From: Sphingobium psychrophilum
GTDB lineage: Bacteria > Pseudomonadota > Alphaproteobacteria > Sphingomonadales > Sphingomonadaceae
Length of the DNA stretch: 64,000 bases
Assembly (NCBI RefSeq): GCF_012927105.1
Contig: NZ_JABBFV010000002.1
Location: 186,001 to 250,000, forward strand
Direction: 5' to 3'
Shown here: positions 16,528 to 25,171 of the stretch, piece after piece
Numbering within the stretch: the first letter of the stretch is position 1
Layout: the number at the start of each line of letters is the position of its first letter
Notes under the pieces: model-generated
Database searches by the model: none
What the model was told of the DNA's origin: nothing
What the model saw: the letters and a program-made list of their open reading frames with translations, nothing else
Translations under genes and position numbers: made by a program

Positions 16528-17636
16528 AACGCGCGCTGCGCCTACTCGGCGTTGCGGCGTTGCTCAGCGGCTGCACGACGACACCCATCGCGCACGCGCC
16601 GACCGCAAGCGCGGATAATTGCGCGCCCACCGCCCAGTTCGCCTTCGTCTGCGGCGCGAACAAGCCCGAAGACCTCGCCCATATCCCCGCCACCCCCTGG
16701 ATCATCGCCAGCGGTTTTGCCATCGGATCAGGCCTGAAACTGGTCGACAGCCGCACCCGCCGCGCCAGCCTCTGGTTCACCGCCGCGTCCGACCAAGTCG
16801 CGCCCGACCCGCGCTATCCCGATTGCGCCACGCCGCCCGATCCGACGCTGTTCACCGCCCGCGGCCTCAGCCTGCGCATGACCGGGCCACGCCAGAAACA
16901 GGGGCAGGGGCGGCTGCTGGTCGTCAACCATGGCGGTCGCGAAGCGATCGAGGTCTTCGCGATCGACGCGCGCGGGGAGGGCGCACCGACCCTGCGCTGG
17001 CAAGGCTGCCTCGCCATGCCGCCGGGCCATGTGGCCAATGCCGTCGCTTCCTACACAGACGGGACGGTCATTGCCACGGTGCTGACCCGCCCCGGCACCA
17101 GCATCACCGATTTCGTCCTCGGCCGCATCACTGGCGGTGTCTATGAACGCAGCCCGCAGGACAGCGCCTTCCGCCTGCTGCCGGGCACCGAACTGCCCGG
17201 CAATAACGGCCTGGAAACCGCGCGCGACGATAGCGGCTTCTACGTCATCGCTTTCGGCTTGCGCGACGTGGTCGCCTATGCCCGCCACGACACGCGCCGG
17301 CGGCTCTGGCGCGCACAAGCGCCCGAATTTATGCCCGACAATATCCATTGGGACGGCGACCGTCTGCTGCTCGCTGGCATGGTGCGCGACGAACCGGCCT
17401 GCGGCGGTGTTCGCAAAATCGTCAACGGCGTCGCTGATGGCATGCTATGCCATCGCGGCTATGCCGTGGCGCAGCTCGACCCGGAAACCCGGCGCTTTTC
17501 GCTCGTCGCTTATGGTCCGCCCGATCCGGTCTTCAACGGCGTATCGGCGGCGGTGATGGTGGATGACGATCTATGGCTCGGCTCCTATCAGGCGGACTGG
17601 ATTGCGGTCCGGCAACTCCCTTACACGCTGCCATAA
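16524..17636 (+). CDS. Beta-propeller lipoprotein, SMP-30/arylesterase-like
   Basis: A 370-residue lipoprotein with lipobox LLSGC (Cys about residue 17). The mature chain has repeated propeller strands, for example RLLVVNHGG (about 124-132), LPGNNGLETARDDSGFYVI, DNIHWDGDRLLLAG and VDDDLWLGSYQADWIAVRQLP. These match the calcium-dependent SMP-30/gluconolactonase and paraoxonase-like layout, in which Asn and Asp at blade ends hold the metal. It may hydrolyse a lactone or ester in the periplasm; no catalytic residue is certain. Start ATG 16524 overlaps the DUF3237 stop. The operon ends here, four bases before the second palindrome. Confidence 0.72.
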   Translation: MKRALRLLGVAALLSGCTTTPIAHAPTASADNCAPTAQFAFVCGANKPEDLAHIPATPWIIASGFAIGSGLKLVDSRTRRASLWFTAASDQVAPDPRYPDCATPPDPTLFTARGLSLRMTGPRQKQGQGRLLVVNHGGREAIEVFAIDARGEGAPTLRWQGCLAMPPGHVANAVASYTDGTVIATVLTRPGTSITDFVLGRITGGVYERSPQDSAFRLLPGTELPGNNGLETARDDSGFYVIAFGLRDVVAYARHDTRRRLWRAQAPEFMPDNIHWDGDRLLLAGMVRDEPACGGVRKIVNGVADGMLCHRGYAVAQLDPETRRFSLVAYGPPDPVFNGVSAAVMVDDDLWLGSYQADWIAVRQLPYTLP

Positions 17637-17639
17637 ATT

Positions 17640-17659
17640 TGTATGAACTAGTTCGTACA
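17640..17659. promoter_or_regulatory. Palindromic operator, copy 2 (before the MFS gene)
   Basis: TGTATGAACTAGTTCGTACA is palindromic at all but one base pair and is the most symmetric of three copies. It sits directly after the beta-propeller stop and about 190 bases before the MFS start. It could instead be read as a hairpin at the operon end, but related copies at two other promoters favour an operator. Confidence 0.72.
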
Positions 17660-17745
17660 TTTCTCTTGCCGACATATCCGACTTGGCATAGAAGCGAATC
17701 TGCAAGATCGGGAAACATATCTCGACTGATGGGGAGGATCGGCCA

Positions 17746-17853
17746 TTGACGGCCCAGTGCAGCATCTATCGTCCGAACGCCCGTCATCCCGACCTTTCGG
17801 GCATGGGTCGCCCTGTGTCGCACCCCCACCGCTTGCGGCTGACGGCGGCATGA
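17746..17853 (+). CDS. Short leader ORF (35 codons) coupled to the MFS gene
   Basis: A TTG codon at 17746 follows a strong GGGGAGGA site (17731-17738) at a good distance. The frame runs 35 codons and stops at TGA 17851-17853, overlapping the MFS ATG as ATGA. The MFS start has no clear ribosome site of its own, so translation may arrive by coupling from this leader. The peptide is basic and His-rich (NARHPDL, SHPHRLRL) and has no recognisable domain. It may be only a coincidence of an open frame. Confidence 0.35.
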   Translation: MTAQCSIYRPNARHPDLSGMGRPVSHPHRLRLTAA

Positions 17854-19151
17854 GCGCGCCCGTCGCCTCGGCCGGGCTGCTTCGCCCCACCCGCGCGCGC
17901 ATCGGCGTGCTGGCGCTCATCAGCGTCGCCACCCTGCTCAACTATATGGACCGCGCCGTCATGGGCGTCGCCGCCCCCTCCTTGACCGCGGAACTCAAAA
18001 TTTCGCCGGAAATGATGGGCTTCATCTTCTCGGCCTTCTCGTGGACCTATGCCGCCTCGCAAATCCCCGGCGGCCTGCTCCTCGACCGCCTGGGCACGCG
18101 CATCACCTATGCCGGATCGCTGATCCTCTGGTCCTTCTTCACGTTGCTCCACGGTCTGGCCGGTAATGTGGCGATGTTGTTCGGCTTCCGTCTTGCGCTG
18201 GGCATGGCGGAGGCACCTTGCTACCCGTGCAACAGCCGCATCCTCAGCAGTTGGTTCCCGCAGGATGAACGGGCGCGGGCCAATTCCGTCTATGCCGTGG
18301 GGCAATATGCGGGCCTGGCCTTTTTCAGCCCGGTCCTGTTCTGGGTGGTGGGCAGCTTTGGCTGGCGCGCGCTTTTCGTGATCGCCGGCGTGCTCGGCAT
18401 GGCCTTTGGCCTGCTCATGTACGCCCGCTATCGCGATCCGGGCGACAGCCACCGCGTCAACGCCGCCGAACTCGCCTATATCGAAGCGGGCGGGGGCGTC
18501 GCCATCGCCGGCAAGGATGAGAAAATCCCCTTCTCCTGGGCCAATGTGCGCAAGCTGATGGGCAAGCGCCAGATATTGGGCGCGTCGATCGGCCAGTTTT
18601 GCGGCAACTCCACCTTGGTCTTCTTTCTCACCTGGTTCCCCACCTATCTGGCGACCGAACGCGGCATGGACTGGCTCAAATCCGGCACCTTCGCCGTGCT
18701 GCCCTATATCGCCGCCTCGGCCGGCGTCTTGCTGGGCGGGCAGGTGTCCGACATGCTGATCCGCCGCACCGGCTCCGCCAATATCGGACGGAAACTGCCG
18801 ATCGTCGCGGGCCTGCTGCTGGCCTCCACCATCGTCGCGGCCAATTTCGTTCAGAGCAACACGCTGGTCATCGCCATCATGTCGATCGCCTTCTTCGGGC
18901 AGGGCATGGTCAATCTGGGCTGGACCCTGATTTCCGATGTCGCCCCGCGCCAATATATCGGCCTCACCGGCGGCGTCTTCAATCTCTGCGCCAATCTGGC
19001 GGGCATCGTCACGCCGATCGTCGTCGGCGTCATCGTGGGCCAGACCGGCTCCTTCTACTTCGCGCTCGCCTTCATCGGGGTGCTCGCGCTGGTCGGGGCC
19101 GCCGCTTATGTCTTCATCGTGGGGGATGTGCGCCGGGTGGAAATGGACTGA
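17850..19151 (+). CDS. MFS transporter, anion:cation symporter type
   Basis: A 433-residue MFS carrier with about 12 transmembrane segments. LNYMDRAVMGVAAPSL in helix 1 and SAFSWTYAASQIPGGLLLDRLG in the helix 2 and loop 2-3 region mark the ACS family, which moves organic acids such as galactonate, glucarate, aromatic acids or quinate. AEAPCYPCNSRILSSWFPQ follows helix 4. ATG 17850 was chosen since earlier in-frame GTG codons add a peptide without membrane character. It follows operator copy 2 and precedes the receptor gene with copy 3. An inner-membrane uptake role for the acid released by the esterases is likely. Confidence 0.88.
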   Translation: MSAPVASAGLLRPTRARIGVLALISVATLLNYMDRAVMGVAAPSLTAELKISPEMMGFIFSAFSWTYAASQIPGGLLLDRLGTRITYAGSLILWSFFTLLHGLAGNVAMLFGFRLALGMAEAPCYPCNSRILSSWFPQDERARANSVYAVGQYAGLAFFSPVLFWVVGSFGWRALFVIAGVLGMAFGLLMYARYRDPGDSHRVNAAELAYIEAGGGVAIAGKDEKIPFSWANVRKLMGKRQILGASIGQFCGNSTLVFFLTWFPTYLATERGMDWLKSGTFAVLPYIAASAGVLLGGQVSDMLIRRTGSANIGRKLPIVAGLLLASTIVAANFVQSNTLVIAIMSIAFFGQGMVNLGWTLISDVAPRQYIGLTGGVFNLCANLAGIVTPIVVGVIVGQTGSFYFALAFIGVLALVGAAAYVFIVGDVRRVEMD

Positions 19152-19227
19152 CCAACACAGGGTCATCTTACGTGGCCATATAGAATAGCCAAAAGGGCCA
19201 ATTACAGCCTTGGGCCGCACCAGTTTA

Positions 19228-19247
19228 TGTACGAACTAGTTAGTAAT
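19228..19247. promoter_or_regulatory. Palindromic operator, copy 3 (before the TonB receptor)
   Basis: TGTACGAACTAGTTAGTAAT lies 17 bases before the receptor start and overlaps the likely 5' leader. The left arm matches the consensus exactly and the right arm is weaker. Its closeness to the ribosome site GGGAGGA (19254-19260) favours repression when bound. Confidence 0.7.
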
Positions 19248-19264
19248 AAAAAAGGGAGGATAGC

Positions 19265-22201
19265 ATGACATCAGGTTTCAACACGCAGCTTCGCCTCGGC
19301 GGATCGCTGGCCGCCATGGCGCTGTGCGCCTGCGTGTCGCCGCTTTGGGCGCAGGATCAGGCCGCACCGGCCGAGCAGGCCAGTGACGCTGCTGCCGAAC
19401 CGGCCACCGCCGACATCGTCGTCACCGGATCGCTGATCGCCCGCCCGAACAATGTCGCGGTCAGCCCGATCGTCACCGTCTCGGATGAACTGGTCCAGCA
19501 AAGCGGCCAGATCACGCTCGAAGATTCGCTGAACCAGCTGCCTGGCTTCACGCCATCGGGCAATGCCGGCACCGGCGGCCAGGGATCGGGCGGCCGCGCC
19601 ACGCTCAACCTGCGCGCGCTCGGTTCCAACCGCAACCTCATCCTGCTCGACGGCCGTCGCCTGCCGCTGTCGGACATTAACGGCAATGTCGATATCAACA
19701 TCCTGCCGGAATCGATTATCGGGTCGGTGGACGTCATCACCGGCGGCGCGTCGGCCATCTATGGCTCGGACGCCATGTCCGGCGTCGTCAATTTCAAGAC
19801 CGACAAATATTTTGACGGCATCCGTGGCGACATTCAGAACGGCAACAGCTTCCGCGGCGACTATGGCAAATTCAACGCCTCGCTCGCGCTGGGCACTAAA
19901 TTCGCCGACGATCGTGGCCGCCTGATGCTGGCCTTGAGCTACGGCCAACGCGATCCGCTGTCCGGGTCGCAGCGTAACTTCTTCTCCGACAAGGTGCCAT
20001 CCTCCTTCATCGGCACCGGCGCCTATGTGCCCAATGCCTTGAACCTGCCCAATCAGGCGGCGCTCAACGGCCTGTTCGCCAGCTATGGCGTCACCACGCC
20101 GGTCAATCCGACGCTCAACCTCGGCTTCAACAATGATGGCTCGCTGTTCGCGCAGACGGGCGCGATCAATTATAAGGGGCCAACGACCGGCGCCTATGCC
20201 GTGGTCGGCGGCAATGTGCGTATGCCGGTCGGCCCGCAGTTGCAGATCCTCAACGCCTTCGAACGCAAATCCGCCTTCGCCAAGGGCGAATATGACCTGA
20301 CCGAATCGCTGACCGCCTATGGCCAGTTCCTCTATGTCGATTCCACCGTTACCACCGAAAGCGGCGGCAGCCTGACGCAGTTCGCGCCCTTCACCACCAT
20401 CCCGGTCACCAATCCCTTCATTCCCACCGACCTGTCCGCCCTGCTGGCCTCGCGCGCCAATCCGGCCGCACCCTTCCGCTGGAGCGCCCGCTATGTCGGC
20501 ATCGGCGACAAGGGCTGGGACGAAAATTACCGGGTCCAGCAATATCTGGGCGGGCTGAAGGGCACGATCGGCGGATCATGGAAATTCGACGCCTTCGCCG
20601 CCTATGACGAAACCGTCCACACCCAGTCGATGTTCAATGCCGTGCTGAAATCGCGGGTCCAGACCCTGCTCAACGCCTCTGATGGCGGCGCGTCGCTCTG
20701 TGCGGGCGGTTTCAACCCCTTCGGCATCACCAACGCGACCAGCCTGTCGCGCGAATGTCAGCAATATATGACCGCGACGATCAACAGCAGCGAACGGCTG
20801 ACCCAGACCCAGATCCAGGGTCAGGTCAACGGTCCGCTGTTCGATCTGCCGGCAGGGCCGGTCCAGCTGGCGCTGCTTGGCGGCTATCGCAAAAATACCT
20901 ATAAATATGATCCCAGCTCCGATCTGGTGACCAACAATGTCGAGGGCGTCGTTGGCTCCAACGCGGCCCGTGGCGAAATCAGCGTCAAGGAATTTGCGGC
21001 GCAGATCGACATACCGCTGTTGTCCGAAACCCCCTTCTTTCACGAACTGGGCGTCGGTGCGGCCTTCCGCTATTCTGACTATAAACCCAGCGGCAGCGTC
21101 AAAAGCTACGAATTGGACGCCCGCTGGCAGCCGGTCCAGTCGCTGCTGATCCGCGGCAGCTACCAGCGGGCCGTCCGCGCCCCCAATATCGGCGAACTCT
21201 TCTCGCCCATTACCGGCTCGCAACTCGCCATCGGCACCCCGCCGCTCGCGGTCGGCGATCCCTGCGACGTCCGCTCGGCGGCCCGTACCGGCGCCAATGG
21301 CGCGCAAGTGCGTGACCTCTGCCTGGCGCAGGGCATCCCGGCCGCGGCGATCGACGCCTATCAGTTCGCCACCACCGCGACCGGCGGCAATATCCAGGGC
21401 AACAGCGCCCTGACCCCTGAAAAGGCGAACACCTTCAACGTCGGCTTCGTCTATAATCCCAAATTCTCGTCGCCCTGGCTGTCGGGCTTCTCCTTCTCGG
21501 TCGACTATTATAATATCAAGATCCGCAACGTCATCTCCACCATCAATGGTCTGACGGTTCTCGCCAAATGCTATAATCTCGACGGATCGAACAGCAGCTA
21601 TTCGAACAGCAACGAATTTTGCCAACTGGTCGAACGTGACCCGACCGGCCAGCTCGTCGCCATCGCCCAGCCCTATCTCAACCTCGGTGCGCTCGACACC
21701 GACGGCGTCGATGTGCAGGTCAACTGGTCGCTGCGCCTGTCGGAAGCCGGCATCGGCGACGGATCGGGCAAGATCTACGCCTCGTCCGCCATCGGCTGGC
21801 TGAACCATTATAAGGTCCAGACCCTGCCGGGTTCAGCGGCGCAGGATTTCGTGGGCACCAGCACCCCGGGCCGTCCGCTGCCCAAATGGAAGGCGCTGAC
21901 CACGCTCGGCTACAGCTCCGATGTCTTTGGCTTCGGTGTACGCTGGCGCTATCAGGGCAAGCTGCGGGACATCAGCGCCATCACCTCGCCCGCGTCGGAA
22001 CAGGTGGGGGTAAAGCCCTATAATCTGTTCGATATCTTCTCGACCGTCGATATCAACGACAATCTGCAACTGCGTGGCGGCGTCACCAACCTGTTCGACA
22101 AGGCCATCCCCTTCGTCGCCAGTTCGCAAAACGGCACGGACGCGGGCACCTACGACATGGTCGGCCGGTCCTTCTATGTCGGCGCGAAGTTCAAATTCTG
22201 A
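19265..22201 (+). CDS. TonB-dependent receptor
   Basis: A 978-residue outer-membrane receptor preceded by GGGAGGA. The signal peptide ends near SPLWA-QDQ (about residue 30). A DIVVTGSLIARP TonB-box region follows at about 49-60. The plug has NRNLILLDGRRLPLSD and DVITGGASAIYGSDAMSGVVNF, the pattern of large sphingomonad receptors for organic polymers and glycosides. The chain ends VGAKFKF with the barrel C-terminal Phe. Together with the ACS carrier and exported esterases it suggests import of a bulky ester. A terminator follows directly. Confidence 0.93.
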   Translation: MTSGFNTQLRLGGSLAAMALCACVSPLWAQDQAAPAEQASDAAAEPATADIVVTGSLIARPNNVAVSPIVTVSDELVQQSGQITLEDSLNQLPGFTPSGNAGTGGQGSGGRATLNLRALGSNRNLILLDGRRLPLSDINGNVDINILPESIIGSVDVITGGASAIYGSDAMSGVVNFKTDKYFDGIRGDIQNGNSFRGDYGKFNASLALGTKFADDRGRLMLALSYGQRDPLSGSQRNFFSDKVPSSFIGTGAYVPNALNLPNQAALNGLFASYGVTTPVNPTLNLGFNNDGSLFAQTGAINYKGPTTGAYAVVGGNVRMPVGPQLQILNAFERKSAFAKGEYDLTESLTAYGQFLYVDSTVTTESGGSLTQFAPFTTIPVTNPFIPTDLSALLASRANPAAPFRWSARYVGIGDKGWDENYRVQQYLGGLKGTIGGSWKFDAFAAYDETVHTQSMFNAVLKSRVQTLLNASDGGASLCAGGFNPFGITNATSLSRECQQYMTATINSSERLTQTQIQGQVNGPLFDLPAGPVQLALLGGYRKNTYKYDPSSDLVTNNVEGVVGSNAARGEISVKEFAAQIDIPLLSETPFFHELGVGAAFRYSDYKPSGSVKSYELDARWQPVQSLLIRGSYQRAVRAPNIGELFSPITGSQLAIGTPPLAVGDPCDVRSAARTGANGAQVRDLCLAQGIPAAAIDAYQFATTATGGNIQGNSALTPEKANTFNVGFVYNPKFSSPWLSGFSFSVDYYNIKIRNVISTINGLTVLAKCYNLDGSNSSYSNSNEFCQLVERDPTGQLVAIAQPYLNLGALDTDGVDVQVNWSLRLSEAGIGDGSGKIYASSAIGWLNHYKVQTLPGSAAQDFVGTSTPGRPLPKWKALTTLGYSSDVFGFGVRWRYQGKLRDISAITSPASEQVGVKPYNLFDIFSTVDINDNLQLRGGVTNLFDKAIPFVASSQNGTDAGTYDMVGRSFYVGAKFKF

Positions 22202-22209
22202 TCTTTCCC

Positions 22210-22244
22210 TGGTCCCCGTCCTATCACGACGGGGACCATCTTTT
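22210..22244 (+). terminator. Rho-independent terminator after the TonB receptor
   Basis: An 11-bp perfect stem (22210-22220 with 22228-22238), a seven-base loop and a TCTTTT tail. It ends the receptor transcript nine bases after the stop. The dehydrogenase gene begins 19 bases after the tail, so that gene needs either read-through or a promoter inside this region. Confidence 0.85.
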
Positions 22245-22262
22245 CTCATTGGATCGCTACTC

Positions 22263-23132
22263 TTGACCCAATCCCGCTCCGTCCCGCGCTATCTCACCGG
22301 CCTGATCGGCCGCGATATTCAGGCCTCGATTACCCCGCGCCTGCATGAAAGCGAAGCGGATGCGCAGGGCATCCGCCTCATCTATCGCCTGTTCGATTTC
22401 GCCGCCGATGGCATGGACGGGTCCGACCTGCCGCGCCTGCTGGACGCGCTGCAACTGGCCGGTTTCGCGGGGGTCAACGTCACCCATCCCTATAAGCAGG
22501 CGGTCATCGCCCATCTCGATGAACTGTCACCGCAAGCCGCGCAGATCGGGTCGGTCAACACCGTCGTCTTCCGCGATGGCCGGCGCATCGGCTACAACAC
22601 CGACGTCACCGGCTTTGCCGAAAATCTCCGCTCCGGCCTGCCGCAAGGCATCGCCATGACCCGCGTCGTCCAAATGGGTGCCGGCGGGGCAGGGGCCGCC
22701 ACTGCCCACGCGCTCATGGACCTGGGCGTACAGGAATTGACCCTGTTCGATTCCGACTCCACCCGCGCCACCGCGCTCTGCGATGCGCTCTGCGCCGTCC
22801 ACGACGTCGGCCGCGCCATCGTGGGCGACGATCTCGCCGCATCGGTCGCCCAAGCCGACGGCATCGTCAACGCGACCCCCATGGGTATGGCCGTCCATCC
22901 CGGTTCCGCGATCCCGCAAGCCTTGCTCGAACCCCGGCTATGGGTCACCGACATCGTCTATTTCCCGCTCGAAACCCAGTTGCTGCGCGAAGCCCGCGCG
23001 GCGGGTTGCAGCACCCTCGACGGCAGCGGCATGACGATCTTCCAGGCCGTCGGTGCCTTTCACCATTTCACCGGGCGGGAAGCGGACCCAACTCGCATGG
23101 GCGCCAATTTCCGCGCCGCACTACAGGGCTGA
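22263..23132 (+). CDS. Shikimate/quinate 5-dehydrogenase-family enzyme
   Basis: A 289-residue AroE-family enzyme. TTG 22263 was chosen because earlier codons are inside the receptor gene; the ribosome site is weak. The substrate domain has YLTGLIGRDIQASITPRLHE, GVNVTHPYK with the catalytic Lys, GSVNTVV and GYNTDVTGF, and the NAD domain carries QMGAGGAGAATAHALM. The Ser-x-Ser of biosynthetic AroE is replaced by the QASITP motif, and DSDSTRA after beta-2 suggests NAD rather than NADP. With a dehydroshikimate dehydratase just downstream, a catabolic role on shikimate or quinate is more likely than aromatic biosynthesis. Confidence 0.87.
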   Translation: MTQSRSVPRYLTGLIGRDIQASITPRLHESEADAQGIRLIYRLFDFAADGMDGSDLPRLLDALQLAGFAGVNVTHPYKQAVIAHLDELSPQAAQIGSVNTVVFRDGRRIGYNTDVTGFAENLRSGLPQGIAMTRVVQMGAGGAGAATAHALMDLGVQELTLFDSDSTRATALCDALCAVHDVGRAIVGDDLAASVAQADGIVNATPMGMAVHPGSAIPQALLEPRLWVTDIVYFPLETQLLREARAAGCSTLDGSGMTIFQAVGAFHHFTGREADPTRMGANFRAALQG

Positions 23133-23154
23133 ACCACATGGAGCATAGGCCGTC

Positions 23155-25023
23155 ATGACCCTGCCATTCGGCATCGCCACCGTCTCGCTCAGCGGCACGC
23201 TGGAGGAAAAGCTGCGCGCCGCATCCGCTGCCGGGTTCGACGGCGTCGAAATTTTCGAAAACGACCTGATCGCCTCCCCGCTGCGCCCGCGCGAAGTCCG
23301 CGCGATGCTCGATGATCTTGGCCTCACCTGCATGCTCTACCAGCCCTTCCGCGATTTCGAAGGGATGCCCGGCGCGATGCGCCAACGCGCCTTTGATCGC
23401 GCGGCGGCCAAATTCGACCTGATGGGCGAACTCGGCACAAGCCGCATCCTCCTTTGCTCCAACTGCTCGCCCCATGCGCTGGGCGAACGCAATCGCATCG
23501 TCGCCGATTTCCAGCAACTCGGCGATCTCGCCGCCAGCCACGACATCATCGTTGGCTATGAAGCCCTCGCCTGGGGCCGCCATGTCTTCGACCATCGCGA
23601 CGCTTGGGCGATCGTGGAGGCCGTCGATCATCCCAATATCGGCCTCATCCTCGACAGTTTCCATTCGCTCTCGCGTGGCATCCCCAGCGACAGTATCCGC
23701 GCCATTCCGGGCGACAAGATCGCCTTCGTCCAACTCGCCGACGCGCCGAAACTGGATATGGACCTGCTCTATTGGAGCCGCCACTTCCGCAACTTTCCGG
23801 GGCAAGGCGGCCTGCCGGTCGAAGCCTATGTCGCCGAAATATTGGCGACCGGCTATACAGGGCCGCTCAGCCTTGAAATCTTCAACGACCGTTTCCGCGG
23901 CTGGTCCGCCGACCTCATCGCCGCCGACGGCCTGCGCTCGCTGCGCCATGTCGAGGATGCCGCGCTGCGCCTGCTCGACCGCCCCACCGCCGCGCCCGCG
24001 CCGCCGCCCCATGTCCGCCCCGAATTTGTCGAATTTGCCGTCAGCGACGCGGACGTTCCGGCGCTAGAAGCGATGTTCGGATCGCTCGGCTTCACCCGCA
24101 CCGGCATCCACCCGGCTAAAGCGGTCAGTCGCTGGCAGGCCGGCTCCGTCAACCTCGTCATCAACGCCGAACCGCACGGCTTCGGCCATGATTTCCAACA
24201 GACCCACGGCCCGTCCATCTGCGCCGTCGGCCTGGTGGTGCCGGATCGCGATGCGATCGCCGCGCGCGCCGCGCATCTGGGCATCCGCGCGGTGGACGAT
24301 AGCGACGCACCCGGCAATCTCGCTTTCCCCGCATTGCGCGGCATCGGCGGCAGCCTCGTCTATCTGATCGGGGAAGGGGAGGCAGCCGCGATGTGGAACG
24401 GCGAGTTCATGCCCACCGGTGCGTGTCCTGACGACGCGCCACTCGCCATCGACCATCTCGCCGCCGTCGTCCGCATTGAGGAATATCTGTCCTGGCAACT
24501 CTATTGGCGCTCGCTTTTCGGGCTGCAACAAAGTTTCCAGGCCGACGTCATCGACCCCTCCGGCCTGGTCTTGAGCCAGCCGCTCCAGTCCGCCGATGGC
24601 GCCCTGCGCGTCACCCTCAACGCCTCCGAAGCACTCGGCACCTTGTCGTCGCGCTTCGTCGACCATAATCTGGGCGGCGGTTACCAGCATATCGCCCTGT
24701 CCACGCCAGACCTGCTGGCGACCGCCGATCGCATGGCCGGCAAAGGGGCAGACATCCTGCCGATCCCGCCCAATTATCATGACGACATCGCCGCCCGCTT
24801 CGGTCTGGACGACCAGCGTATGGTCGCCCTGGCGCAGGCGAACATATTGTACGACGCGGACGGCACTGGCGAATATTTGCAACTCTACAGCCGCGCCTTC
24901 CGCAAGCGCTTCTTCTTCGAATTTGTCGAACGCGAAAATTATCAAGGCTATGGCGCGCCCAACGCCAGCATCCGCCTCGCCTCGCAGGAACGCTATAAAA
25001 AAGCTGCTAACGATGCAGGATAA
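23155..25023 (+). CDS. Bifunctional 3-dehydroshikimate dehydratase / HPPD-like protein
   Basis: A 622-residue fusion. Residues 1-280 are a TIM-barrel sugar-isomerase-type domain (GVEIFENDLIASPLRP, NIGLILDSFHSLSRGIP, IAFVQLADAPKLDMDLLYWSRHFR, GPLSLEIFNDRFRG) carrying His, Asp and Glu ligands typical of bacterial 3-dehydroshikimate dehydratases. Residues 290-620 are a two-part vicinal-oxygen-chelate domain similar to 4-hydroxyphenylpyruvate dioxygenase, with AIDHLAAVV and GGYQHIALST as its metal His segments. The reaction is 3-dehydroshikimate to protocatechuate. The C-terminal half is usual in this subclass and its role is unclear. It is the terminal step of the quinate/shikimate branch here. 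Confidence 0.92.
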   Translation: MTLPFGIATVSLSGTLEEKLRAASAAGFDGVEIFENDLIASPLRPREVRAMLDDLGLTCMLYQPFRDFEGMPGAMRQRAFDRAAAKFDLMGELGTSRILLCSNCSPHALGERNRIVADFQQLGDLAASHDIIVGYEALAWGRHVFDHRDAWAIVEAVDHPNIGLILDSFHSLSRGIPSDSIRAIPGDKIAFVQLADAPKLDMDLLYWSRHFRNFPGQGGLPVEAYVAEILATGYTGPLSLEIFNDRFRGWSADLIAADGLRSLRHVEDAALRLLDRPTAAPAPPPHVRPEFVEFAVSDADVPALEAMFGSLGFTRTGIHPAKAVSRWQAGSVNLVINAEPHGFGHDFQQTHGPSICAVGLVVPDRDAIAARAAHLGIRAVDDSDAPGNLAFPALRGIGGSLVYLIGEGEAAAMWNGEFMPTGACPDDAPLAIDHLAAVVRIEEYLSWQLYWRSLFGLQQSFQADVIDPSGLVLSQPLQSADGALRVTLNASEALGTLSSRFVDHNLGGGYQHIALSTPDLLATADRMAGKGADILPIPPNYHDDIAARFGLDDQRMVALAQANILYDADGTGEYLQLYSRAFRKRFFFEFVERENYQGYGAPNASIRLASQERYKKAANDAG

Positions 25024-25131
25024 TGGCGGATCATGCTGAGAGGATGCCCCTTCCAATAGTCATTGCTTCGCTACGCTCACAATCACGAGGCAGGTCAGCG
25101 TGAAGTCATAAGGCGTTAGACACACGCTGAT

Positions 25132-25165
25132 CGCAACGCGCCACCCACCGGGGCGGCGCGTTGCG
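25132..25165. other. Stem-loop between the dehydratase and mucR 3' ends
   Basis: An 11-bp perfect stem (25132-25142 with 25155-25165) and a 12-base loop lie between two convergent genes. Neither strand has a U-rich tail, so it is a possible rho-dependent or protective 3' structure rather than a canonical terminator. Confidence 0.5.
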
Positions 25166-25171
25166 CATTAT

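Noticed and set aside
17640-17659. Terminator hairpin of the esterase operon
   Set aside because: The palindrome has no loop or T run and recurs ahead of two other units, so an operator is a better reading.
22263-23132. Housekeeping biosynthetic aroE
   Set aside because: The position between a TonB receptor and a dehydroshikimate dehydratase and the NAD-favouring loop suggest catabolism, although a biosynthetic role is not formally excluded.
25132-25165. Rho-independent terminator for mucR
   Set aside because: The stem is good but no U-rich tail follows on either strand, so it is listed only as a stem-loop.
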